Origin: an uncultured Bacteroidales bacterium
GTDB lineage: Bacteria > Bacteroidota > Bacteroidia > Bacteroidales > Paludibacteraceae
NCBI GenBank assembly: GCA_934725535.1
Contig: CAKVBV010000072.1
Coordinates: 1 to 10,269, forward strand
Direction of reading: 5' to 3'
Length of the DNA: 10,269 bases
A model generated the notes under the pieces. The model was not told where the DNA came from and made no database searches. It saw only the letters and a list, made by a program, of their open reading frames with translations. This document shows, piece after piece, positions 1 through 6,772 of the stretch (positions within the stretch are counted from its first letter, which is position 1; the number at the start of each line of letters is the position of its first letter). The translations under genes and the position numbers were made by a program.

Positions 1-3000
1 ACTGCGTTTCCACTCGAAGCCTATCTCGGTACGGCTTTCCATGTCGCAGTCGATAGTACCGTGCAGGAACACCGACTTGGCGGATATGCCGTCTGCCTCA
101 CCGGTGGAGAGGGTGATGGCTTTGGTGGTCATCTCCTGCCAGTCGCTGTAGATAGTTCCGCCCTCGGCGGTAGTCAGCAGACTGCGGTAGTAATAGCGTG
201 TGTCAGGGAACAGGTTGTTGATTTTCACCATGTTGTTGCTTACGCCTGCAATCTGCGTCTCGCTCTGCGATGTGCCATACTCCACTGCCTCTTCGACCAA
301 TGTAGCATCACCGTAGTTGCACGAGGTTGCCAACAGCATATAGGTCTGACCGTACTGTGTGAGGGTGGGGGTAGTTACTATGACAGGTTTCGTGGTGAAG
401 GTGACAGGAGAGGTATAGACACTTGATGTCCTTTCTGCAATATATACATCATCGAACACTATATCTACTTGCGACTCTGCAAAAAGGCAAATACGACTCC
501 ACTCGTAGGTATAATTCAATCTAAAGACCCCGATATACTCCGTCTCTATGGTGGTCGGACGAATAGAAATAATGGTATTATCTATACTCTCATAAGTGGA
601 TGGCGTAGAATATCCATAACTGATTCCGATTCCTGCCTTGCAGTTTGCAGAGGAATCTTGTTTACAACTAATTTTTACCCTAACAATGTACTCTTTACCT
701 GCTTCTATAGTAAAATCATGATATAAGTAACTATCACTAACCGTTTTAGAAGGAGAAAATACACATTGATATTTATCCTTATCATACTTTCCACCCGTTT
801 TTTCTCTACCCCAATAGTTCGTATGTTTATAATTTCCAGTTTTCCACCCATCCAATTTATCCCCCTCAAAATCTTCCGTAAGACACGTAGCATTGAAGAC
901 TTTTGTATCCGACACAACGAATCCACGTATTGTATAGTCTGTATTAGGTGTAAGTCCTTTTAGCAGCATAGTAGTATCGGCTTTATTATTGCTATTCAAT
1001 GCTATCTGTTTATATTGGTTCGAGTCTTTTCCTTTGGCTATTTGTATTCCATATTGCTTAAAAGGGATATCGCCTAAGTCACAAAAAGCAGATAGAGAGG
1101 CAGAAACTTGTTGTACATCTACCACATTCAGAGATAATTTAGCAGGCAAAGTTTTTAGCATAGTTGAATACTGAATAATGCTACTATCTTGCAATACGGC
1201 AAAGAGGGATACCTTGTATTCTGTGTCGCAGGACAAGTTCCTTTGTTCAATGTGGAAAGTGTCTGCATTCTCCAACCAAACACTATCTCCGTCGTTGATG
1301 AAATATCCCATTTTAGTTACTTTTATGCTATCCTCATGAGCAAGAGTTGCATCTAATTGAATGGTCGTTTGTGTCGTTTCTTCATCCATAATGGAGAAAC
1401 CATGAGTAACAAGATGATAGTAGTTTAAGTTAGATGCCTTATAAGCCTCTATAGATTGTGCAGGGACTAAAACCCGGATAGCACTATTATCCCCAAAAAC
1501 ACGTTCTTCTCCACAGGATGGAGGCATATTTGACAAGAATCTGACTTCTTTTAAGTTCTTAGTACTTTCAAATGCCCAATCACCGATATACGTAACACTC
1601 TCAGGAATTGTTACAGACATAAAATCACAACCATTAAAGGCATTCAGCGGAATGCTGCTTAATTTCTTGGGCAATTTAACAAAACGTAATGTCCTGCAAC
1701 CTGCAAACACTCCTTCTCCCATACTTTTTACACCATCGGGAATAACGATGGAAGAAAGATTTCTACAATAGTAAAATGCCCAATCTCCAAGACTTGTTAC
1801 ACTATTGGGGATAGTGACAGAGGTAAGACCTGTGCAATAATGGAAAGCATAATTTCCAATCCATTTTACACTATCAGGGATAACAATAGAAATAATATCC
1901 GCACAATAACCAAATGCCCTATTTCCAATACTGGTTACACTATTGGGAATAATGACTTCACCTGTTGCAGCAGTGCTACATGCTAATAGTTTTTCTTTTT
2001 TTTCGTTTTCATAGACAAAATAGCCATCTACATAGCCATTTATAGACTTTGCTCCCCACGGCGTTCCTGTGGCAGCACCATTATATGTCACGTTAAATAC
2101 CCAATAAAAGGCATTTTCTCCAATACTCGTTACACTATTAGGAATAGTGATGGAGGTAAGACCGGTGCAAGAACGGAAAGCCTCATCTCCTATGCTTGTT
2201 ACACTATTTGGGATAGTGATGGAAGTAAGACCCGAGCAATCATAGAAAGCTTCACCTCCAATACTCGTTACACTATTAGGAATAGTGACTGAGGTTAGAC
2301 CTGTGCAACCACGAAAAGCCTGTCTTTCAATACTCGTTACGCTATTGGGGATAGTGATGGAAGTAAAATTACACCCATAAAATGCTGCTTGTCCAATAGT
2401 CGTTACGCTATTAGGGATAGTGATAGAGGTAAGACCAGTGCAATCGGAGAAACCGCTTAGGTATTTTACACTATTAGGGATCACAATAGAAGTAAGCCCT
2501 GTACAACCGCCAAAAGCCCTGTACCCAATGCTTGTTACACTATTGGGGATAGTGATAGAAGTTAACCCCGTACAATAGTCGAATGCCCTCTCCCCAATGC
2601 TTGTTACACTATTAGGGATAGTAATGGATATTAGGTTTTCACAGTCATAAAAAGCATTATCCGCGATAATAGTTGTCCCCTCTTTGATAACTATTTTCGT
2701 ATTTTCCGGCATTGGTGGTTTATACCCCTTTTTGTATTTGTATAGTACATGACCTGCATATATTACCTCTTGGCGTGGCTGCTTTTCATACCAGCCGGAG
2801 CCATCCAATGCATAGTCACGTATATATTTGATACTATTGGGAAAAGTAATGTCCTTTACGTTTGAACTTCCCATAAAAGCAGAACTCGCTATTCCTATCA
2901 CATGATAGTCTCTTACATATTCAGGAATGTCAATAGAAGACATAGAATACCCTCCCCAAGAATATGCTACTTCTACAGTACTGTCACTGATGATGTTGTA

Positions 3001-3087
3001 ACAGAGGTCGCCCTCTTTGAAGTCGTACGCCCAGAGGGCGGTGGTGGCGAGGAAGAGTGCCACCAAGAAAGATAATAATCTTTTCAT
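1..3087 (-). CDS. BspA-like leucine-rich-repeat surface protein, 3' end outside the window
   Basis: The frame is open without a stop from the ATG at 3087 to base 1, giving 1029 codons of a longer protein. Residues 1-20 (MKRLLSFLVALFLATTALWA) form a signal peptide, so the protein is exported. Residues about 55-95 and 130-555 carry some 15 repeats of about 23 residues with consensus CTGLTSITIPNSVTSIGxxAF, the LRR_5 (BspA-like) type. One repeat is interrupted by the family-typical YNGAATGTPWGAKS / NGYVDGYFVY insert. Residues about 560-730 look like fibronectin-III-like domains. Residues about 736-885 (starting TEDFEGDKLDGW, ending DIVFDDVYIAE) look like a jelly-roll, carbohydrate-binding-like module. 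Fibronectin-like sequence follows to the edge. Family members act in adhesion and host or matrix binding; the ligand here is unknown. Any type IX sorting domain would lie beyond the window. A long structured leader precedes the gene. Family call is firm; domain limits are by eye. Confidence 0.93.
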   Translation of the reverse strand, partial: MKRLLSFLVALFLATTALWAYDFKEGDLCYNIISDSTVEVAYSWGGYSMSSIDIPEYVRDYHVIGIASSAFMGSSNVKDITFPNSIKYIRDYALDGSGWYEKQPRQEVIYAGHVLYKYKKGYKPPMPENTKIVIKEGTTIIADNAFYDCENLISITIPNSVTSIGERAFDYCTGLTSITIPNSVTSIGYRAFGGCTGLTSIVIPNSVKYLSGFSDCTGLTSITIPNSVTTIGQAAFYGCNFTSITIPNSVTSIERQAFRGCTGLTSVTIPNSVTSIGGEAFYDCSGLTSITIPNSVTSIGDEAFRSCTGLTSITIPNSVTSIGENAFYWVFNVTYNGAATGTPWGAKSINGYVDGYFVYENEKKEKLLACSTAATGEVIIPNSVTSIGNRAFGYCADIISIVIPDSVKWIGNYAFHYCTGLTSVTIPNSVTSLGDWAFYYCRNLSSIVIPDGVKSMGEGVFAGCRTLRFVKLPKKLSSIPLNAFNGCDFMSVTIPESVTYIGDWAFESTKNLKEVRFLSNMPPSCGEERVFGDNSAIRVLVPAQSIEAYKASNLNYYHLVTHGFSIMDEETTQTTIQLDATLAHEDSIKVTKMGYFINDGDSVWLENADTFHIEQRNLSCDTEYKVSLFAVLQDSSIIQYSTMLKTLPAKLSLNVVDVQQVSASLSAFCDLGDIPFKQYGIQIAKGKDSNQYKQIALNSNNKADTTMLLKGLTPNTDYTIRGFVVSDTKVFNATCLTEDFEGDKLDGWKTGNYKHTNYWGREKTGGKYDKDKYQCVFSPSKTVSDSYLYHDFTIEAGKEYIVRVKISCKQDSSANCKAGIGISYGYSTPSTYESIDNTIISIRPTTIETEYIGVFRLNYTYEWSRICLFAESQVDIVFDDVYIAERTSSVYTSPVTFTTKPVIVTTPTLTQYGQTYMLLATSCNYGDATLVEEAVEYGTSQSETQIAGVSNNMVKINNLFPDTRYYYRSLLTTAEGGTIYSDWQEMTTKAITLSTGEADGISAKSVFLHGTIDCDMESRTEIGFEWKRS
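1590..2660 (-). repeat. Tandem 69-base repeats encoding the LRR units
   Basis: The leucine-rich region is near-repetitive at DNA level. On the plus strand, blocks such as gttacactattaggaatag and gtgatggaggtaagacc recur about every 69 bases (23 codons), most tightly from 2100 to 2640 and again from 1720 to 1960. The third and first codon positions are largely kept as well as the residues, which indicates recent duplication or gene conversion. One unit near 2450 is shorter (GFSDCTGLTS lacks the usual residues before the Cys), and the YNGAATG insert separates the two blocks near 1980-2110. Confidence 0.85.
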
Positions 3088-3148
3088 AATGCTTGTTGTT
3101 TTTAAGAGTTTATATTTTTGGTTTGTTGTTAATCTATCGTTTATGGGC

Positions 3149-3165
3149 GGGCAATGGTATTGCCC
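3149..3165. repeat. Hairpin GGGCAAT-GGT-ATTGCCC
   Basis: This is a perfect 7-bp inverted repeat (3149-3155 with 3159-3165) around a 3-base loop. It lies about 60 bases upstream of the BspA-like start codon, so in the mRNA it would be the last strong hairpin before the ribosome entry region. Confidence 0.7.
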
Positions 3166-3279
3166 TGCTAAGACACAATAATTCACAATGTATGCTCCAC
3201 TATGTGCCATACTTTGATAATATAGGAGATACACCCTCATAAGATTGTCCATTGGTGACACGAGATACCTGTCTTCCCT

Positions 3280-3315
3280 TGCGCCGTTGGCGCATAACGA
3301 CGCGAGCCGCGTCGT
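3280..3315. repeat. Two adjacent strong hairpins
   Basis: The first hairpin is 3280-3285 with 3289-3294 (tgcgcc-gtt-ggcgca, 6 bp). The second is 3297-3304 with 3308-3315 (acgacgcg-agc-cgcgtcgt, 8 bp). Both stems are perfect, with 3-base loops, and are separated by two bases. GC-rich tight hairpins side by side in an otherwise AT-rich non-coding stretch point to a folded RNA. No T-run follows on either strand, so neither reads as a simple terminator. Confidence 0.75.
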
Positions 3316-3382
3316 CTCCCAAGAGCGTTGTCTTCTCCCATATATGGACATAAATAAAGCGTGGAACTTTGTCTGTTTCCTT

Positions 3383-3514
3383 TGATTATCTGAGGTCCTG
3401 AACTACCTTTATTGACCAAATTCTACGAACAAAAGCCCACGCAACAAGCGTGAGCGTTAAAGGCTTTGTTCTTGGTCAATAAGTATCTAAAATTGTTCAG
3501 GTTTCAGATAATCA
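3383..3514. repeat. 132-base nested imperfect palindrome
   Basis: The outer arms tgattatctga (3383-3393) and tcagataatca (3504-3514) are exact complements. Inside them pair cctgaac (3397-3403) with gttcagg (3495-3501), then ttattgaccaa (3409-3419) with ttggtcaataa (3472-3482). Further in, gaacaaaagcc (3427-3437) pairs with ggctttgttc (3462-3471, one bulged A), and cacgc (3438-3442) pairs with gcgtg (3448-3452) around an aacaa loop. Together they form one long folded stem. It could be part of the leader RNA, a regulatory switch, or a non-autonomous MITE-like element; I see no clear target-site duplication. Confidence 0.8.
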
Positions 3515-3547
3515 AGAGAAAGCATAACGCTTCTATAATATGTCATT

Positions 3548-3565
3548 GCATCGCCTTACCGATGC
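3548..3565. repeat. Hairpin GCATCG-CCTTAC-CGATGC
   Basis: This is a perfect 6-bp stem with a 6-base loop, about 60 bases downstream of the predicted transcription start at about 3621 on the minus strand. It would be the first hairpin of the leader. Confidence 0.6.
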
Positions 3566-3627
3566 GTGGTTATGCCATAGGCGGATTGTTTAGTTTGTCT
3601 TTATTAATACTTTATCATTTACGCCCG

Positions 3628-3658
3628 CAAAGATACGTGTTTTTAGGCAAATATGCAA
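3628..3658 (-). promoter_or_regulatory. Bacteroidetes-type promoter upstream of the BspA-like gene
   Basis: On the minus strand TATCTTTG (3628-3635) matches the -7 consensus TAnnTTTG of the primary Bacteroidetes sigma factor. TTG (3656-3658) sits 20 bases upstream at the -33 position. Transcription would start near 3621 and run toward the gene at 3087. It is the only consensus match between the lipoprotein gene and the BspA-like gene. Confidence 0.65.
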
Positions 3659-3740
3659 GAGTTATTAGCAGTTTTATTGTTTACACCATGGACTATTCAG
3701 CACAGATGATGTAGTAGGGCGGACAAATAACAACTGATAA

Positions 3741-3895
3741 CAGACTCCCCCTACCCCCTCAAAGAGGGGGATTTAGCAAGGCATTATCGAGGAACTTTGG
3801 GGGAACGGACGGCTACGCCGTATTATCGCCAATTAGTCACAAATTATTTATATATCCCAAATTAGCACAACCGACATTATTCTCCGTTAATCACC
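3741..3895. repeat. Intergenic direct repeat, copy 1
   Basis: This copy starts with cagactccccctacccc and contains a 7-bp hairpin (ccccctc-aaa-gaggggg, 3754-3770) and a second one (acggc-tac-gccgt, 3809-3821). It ends in gacattattctccgttaatcacc. The same order recurs 194 bases downstream at 3935. The C/G-rich core also appears in degenerate, inverted form at 7606-7640. It holds no ORF and sits just downstream of the lipoprotein gene. It resembles a dispersed palindromic repeat family more than a coding remnant. Confidence 0.85.
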
Positions 3896-3934
3896 GCCAA
3901 TACGCCGTTAATGTATGGTCGGGCACAAGGCTCC

Positions 3935-4105
3935 CAGACTCCCCCTACCCCCTCAAAGAGGGGGATTTAGCAAGGCATTATCGGGACTGCATTAAACGGA
4001 CGGCTACGCCGTATTATCACCAATTAGTCACAAATTATTTATATATTCCAAATTAGCGATATATCCCAAATTAGCGCAACTGACATTATTCTCCGTTAAT
4101 CACCA
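3935..4105. repeat. Intergenic direct repeat, copy 2, with internal 18-base duplication
   Basis: This copy has the same layout as the one at 3741. It differs in the segment after gcattatcg and by an extra 18-base tandem unit (4043-4060, repeated at 4061-4078, atatyccaaattagcg). That extra unit accounts for most of its greater length. The stretch from 4106 to 4216, up to the lipoprotein stop codon, shows no gene or clear signal. Confidence 0.85.
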
Positions 4106-4216
4106 ATTAGCCACAATAACCACAAATGCAGACTTACCAAGCCCGCAACGGAAACACTATTATTGCAACGACATTCATAGCCACAATTACTATCGAATAT
4201 ATCGAATGATGTTACT

Positions 4217-5827
4217 CTACCACCCGCCGGGGCGACCTCCACCACCAACGGGACCGCCGCCGGGGTTGTTGCCGCCAGGGTTACCACCTCCACCGCCGCC
4301 TGATGTGGTGCCGACAGTGGTTACCATAGAGGAGAGAGTAATAGTGGTGAGGGTTGTGGGGGATGTAAGCGTACCTGCGTTGGTCAGGTTGTGGAAGTTG
4401 AGGGCATCTGTAGCGGAACTTGCTGATGAGTTGCTTGTGCTTGCTGAAGAGTTGCTTGTGCTTGCGGATGTGGAGTCTGTGTAGGTGCCGCCGGAGACGA
4501 GGGTGTAGGCGGAACCTTGTGACAAGGCGGGCGAAGAGAGCAGGAGCGTCATTTGGCGGAATGTGGTTTCGGGTACGTAAGAGAGGACGATGTTGCCGTC
4601 CGCGTCAAGCAATGAGATGCGGGTGCCTGCCGTGCAAGAACCGCCATAGAGCAGCGACGGTTGCGTACAGGTAGCGGATGTGGGCGTGCTGCTTGCGCCG
4701 CCGATACCGAGAATGATACCACCCGTAATGGTAAAGTTGTTCTGGTCGCAGTCTATACCCTCCTCAGGAACTTGCGTGCCGACGGCAACGACCACACCGC
4801 CGTTGATGGTGATAGTGCCGTTGGAATCCAGTCCGTCGTTTTCGGTGCCGTGGGTATAGACATATCCGCCGTTGATAATGATACTCTTGTCAGCGTTGAT
4901 GCCATCGTCCTTGGCGAGACACTCTACGAGACCATCGTTGATAGTCAGGTAGTCGGCTTCGATACCCTCGGCACTGCTACCGGTACAGGTGATGTTGATA
5001 TTGCCGCCCGCAATGAGAATAGTGTCGGCTTTGAGTCCTTTGCCTTTGTTGGCGGAAACGCTGATGGTGTACGTGCCACCGTCCACGATGAGATAGTCGT
5101 TGCCGTTGATAGCGTCTTCACCGTTGGCGGTGATGTTCATCGTGACGGAATTGCGCAGGCGGATATAGTCGTCGCTGCGCACGGCGTGACGGTTGTTGCC
5201 CGTGATATTGAGCGTACCCTCACCCGAGAAGATGAGTTGCCCTTCGCTGAAGAAACAGGCTTTTTGGTCTTCGGTAATGCCATTGATAGTGATTTCTTGC
5301 GCGTAGGTGCCGTCGGTGAGTGTGTTGGTGGTGCCGCCGGTGACGAGTACATAGACCGCTTTGTGCGGGTAGCCTCCGTCGGACTCCATAGTCTTGCCTT
5401 TCTGGATATTGATAGCGGGACCGGAAGGGTTGTGGAGGGTGAGACCGTTGAGTTGGAGAACGAACTTGTAGTCGCTATAAACCTTAAAACAGCCGTCCGA
5501 GCACGTTCCCGAAAGAATGTACTGCACTTTCTTGACCGTGCTGACGACGGTCACATCGGTGCCGTCGGTGGTGACGGTAATGCCATCATACGTGCCGCTG
5601 ATGTCCACGGAAGAGGCTGACCACGTGATAGTTATGACTTTCATATCACCTGTGGTATAGGCGTCCCAGTTCTCGAGGAAATCACCGAAGTTGTTGTATG
5701 TACTATCCGAAATGGTGGTGTTGCCGGTGGTGGAGTTGCTGCCGGTTCCTTTGTCATTGGTAGGGTCATCGCAACTTGCGAGTGCGACTGCCAAAAGGAA
5801 TGGTAGGTAAAAATATAAACGTTTCAT
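4217..5827 (-). CDS. Cthe_2159-family beta-helix carbohydrate-binding lipoprotein
   Basis: The product has 536 residues. The N-terminus MKRLYFYLPFLLAVALASC has a lipobox (LASC), so Cys19 should be lipidated. The acidic residues right after it (DD) are compatible with surface export of Bacteroidetes lipoproteins. Residues about 50-440 match the carbohydrate-binding Cthe_2159 family: a VYSDYKFVLQLNGLTL and GPAINIQ segment, then ACFFSEGQLIFSGEGTLNITG, then turns rich in DDGI / EGIEAD / DGLDSNGTITINGG typical of a right-handed parallel beta-helix. The founding member binds cellulose-like and acidic polysaccharides. A Ser/Thr-rich linker (about 450-470) and a Gly/Pro tail (from about 511, GGGGGGNPGGNNPGG) follow. 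The gene lies 147 bases after DUF2490 and is probably co-expressed with the VTC/DUF4956 set. Ligand unknown. Confidence 0.9.
   Translation of the reverse strand: MKRLYFYLPFLLAVALASCDDPTNDKGTGSNSTTGNTTISDSTYNNFGDFLENWDAYTTGDMKVITITWSASSVDISGTYDGITVTTDGTDVTVVSTVKKVQYILSGTCSDGCFKVYSDYKFVLQLNGLTLHNPSGPAINIQKGKTMESDGGYPHKAVYVLVTGGTTNTLTDGTYAQEITINGITEDQKACFFSEGQLIFSGEGTLNITGNNRHAVRSDDYIRLRNSVTMNITANGEDAINGNDYLIVDGGTYTISVSANKGKGLKADTILIAGGNINITCTGSSAEGIEADYLTINDGLVECLAKDDGINADKSIIINGGYVYTHGTENDGLDSNGTITINGGVVVAVGTQVPEEGIDCDQNNFTITGGIILGIGGASSTPTSATCTQPSLLYGGSCTAGTRISLLDADGNIVLSYVPETTFRQMTLLLSSPALSQGSAYTLVSGGTYTDSTSASTSNSSASTSNSSASSATDALNFHNLTNAGTLTSPTTLTTITLSSMVTTVGTTSGGGGGGNPGGNNPGGGPVGGGGRPGGW
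4428..4469 (-). repeat. 21-base tandem repeat in the Ser-rich linker
   Basis: The unit gagttgcttgtgcttgcnga occurs twice (4428-4448 and 4449-4469, differing in two bases near the end). It encodes the repeated peptide SNSSAST. The repeats are in frame, so slippage would lengthen or shorten the linker by seven residues without breaking the gene. Confidence 0.85.
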
Positions 5828-5887
5828 TGTTAAGTAATAATTAATAGTTAATAATTAATATGCAGATGGGCTCTGTAAGCATAGCCT

Positions 5888-5918
5888 ATCCCTTGCTCAT
5901 CCCTTGCGTATCCCTTGC
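5888..5918. repeat. Triple 11-base-spaced ATCCCTTGC repeat
   Basis: ATCCCTTGC occurs at 5888-5896, 5899-5907 and 5910-5918, exactly 11 bases apart. It lies in the 147-base gap upstream of the lipoprotein gene. Spacing close to one helical turn puts the three copies on one DNA face, as in an operator array. A dispersed repeat fragment is the alternative. No TAnnTTTG promoter was found in this gap. Confidence 0.75.
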
Positions 5919-5974
5919 TGTTTGACACGACTTTGACAGGGAGTTGCCTGTATATAATTGTTAATAATTCAGCA

Positions 5975-6772
5975 TCAATGACTGAATTGATAGGACAGGA
6001 TAATGAGATGGTTGTACTTGTAGGCGTTGGTGAGTTCGATGTTGCCCGACTTGCGTTTGATGTTGAGGTCGCGTTTGTAGCCGTAATCGAAGCGGTAGGA
6101 GAGCGAGAGGCTGTTGCGTTTATCGATACGCCAGCGCATACCTATCTCGGGACGGATGCGGGTGATATACTGCCCGTACTGCGTTGTGCTGCAGGCATTT
6201 AAGTAGTCGGTAGGCGCATTGAGGGAGTTGGCAAACTCGATACCTACGTGGAACTTCAGGGGTTTGGAGAACATGGAATAGGTGGCTTGCAGGCGGTGAC
6301 GCATAGTGAGGTCGATGGCGTTCTTCTCGTTGGGGTTGACGGAGTCGGTGCGGCAGTCCATCAGCAGCCGCTCGCGCAGGGAGAGTTTCCAACGGTTGAT
6401 TTTCACCTGCCCCGTAACGTTGAGGAAAGCACGGTGGCGAATATACTCGGCGGGGTCTGTCCACCCCTTGTTGCCATAGAGTTTGAACGTATAGCCGAGG
6501 GCGATATTCAGGTATGGTATGGGTTCATAGTCAAGAGCCAACGTAGTGTAAGAACGCGTAAAAGCGGCAGGTGATGTACCGCCGAGGCAGGTACGTATTT
6601 CCTCCTCAACGGACAAACTCAGTCCGTGGTTGAAGGAGCGGTTGTAGGAGGCTACGAGACGCAGTTTGGCAACCTGCTCGGTAGTGGTTTCTTGGCTGAC
6701 AATCTCTTGGGCTTTTGCGGCTACGGGGGCAAGGAGGATACTTGCTAATGCTATGTAAATCAGTCGTTTCAT
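5975..6772 (-). CDS. DUF2490 family protein, probable outer-membrane beta-barrel
   Basis: The product has 265 residues with a signal peptide ending in APVAAKAQ (about residue 22). After it come alternating aromatic and polar strands with family-typical stretches: RSYTTLALDYEPIPYLNIALGY, then IRHRAFLNVTGQVK, then RWKLSLRERLL, MRHRLQATY, and a final HLIILSYQFSH. This pattern fits DUF2490, a Bacteroidetes family predicted to form small outer-membrane barrels with no known biochemical role. Its ATG overlaps the stop of the DUF4956 gene (ATGA, 6769-6772), so the two are translationally coupled. The context suggests it is the outer-membrane part of the polyphosphate-linked cluster. Family recognition is from sequence pattern and context. 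Confidence 0.82.
   Translation of the reverse strand: MKRLIYIALASILLAPVAAKAQEIVSQETTTEQVAKLRLVASYNRSFNHGLSLSVEEEIRTCLGGTSPAAFTRSYTTLALDYEPIPYLNIALGYTFKLYGNKGWTDPAEYIRHRAFLNVTGQVKINRWKLSLRERLLMDCRTDSVNPNEKNAIDLTMRHRLQATYSMFSKPLKFHVGIEFANSLNAPTDYLNACSTTQYGQYITRIRPEIGMRWRIDKRNSLSLSYRFDYGYKRDLNIKRKSGNIELTNAYKYNHLIILSYQFSH

Larger units (their letters stand above)
3088..3621 (-). promoter_or_regulatory. Probable long structured 5' leader of the BspA-like gene
   Basis: No TAnnTTTG element occurs on the minus strand between the start codon at 3087 and the consensus promoter at 3628-3635. A transcript from that promoter would therefore carry about 530 untranslated bases. The stretch is unusually rich in perfect inverted repeats: 3149-3165, 3280-3294, 3297-3315, 3383-3514 and 3548-3565. 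The longest minus-strand ORF inside it (3237-3419, 60 codons) is built over two of these hairpins and resembles no family I know. I infer a cis-acting leader or an independent non-coding RNA. A weaker promoter that I do not recognise could lie closer to the gene. Confidence 0.5.

Noticed and set aside
3237..3419. 60-codon minus-strand ORF in the leader (MVNKGSSGPQ...)
   Set aside because: It covers two perfect hairpins and part of a palindrome, is Arg/Gly-rich by virtue of those stems, and matches no protein family I know. It is better explained as structured RNA.
3383..3514. Invertible promoter switch
   Set aside because: The inverted arms do not flank the promoter at 3628-3658, and the enclosed segment is itself palindromic. 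Inversion would not reorient a promoter.
3466..3714. 82-codon plus-strand ORF with a hydrophobic stretch
   Set aside because: It runs through the palindrome arm, a hairpin and the minus-strand promoter. There is no upstream promoter in its direction and it opposes all other genes.
3741..4105. CRISPR array
   Set aside because: There are only two long units, they are not separated by short unique spacers of equal length, and there are no cas genes.
4096..4293. 65-codon minus-strand ORF overlapping the lipoprotein 3' end
   Set aside because: It is an out-of-frame reading of the Gly-rich tail. The in-frame lipoprotein ends naturally in GGGRPGGW with a stop.
4661..5620. 319-codon plus-strand ORF opposite the lipoprotein gene
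   Set aside because: It is an antisense shadow of the Cthe_2159 gene, produced by its regular GC-rich codons. The minus-strand product has a signal peptide and family motifs.
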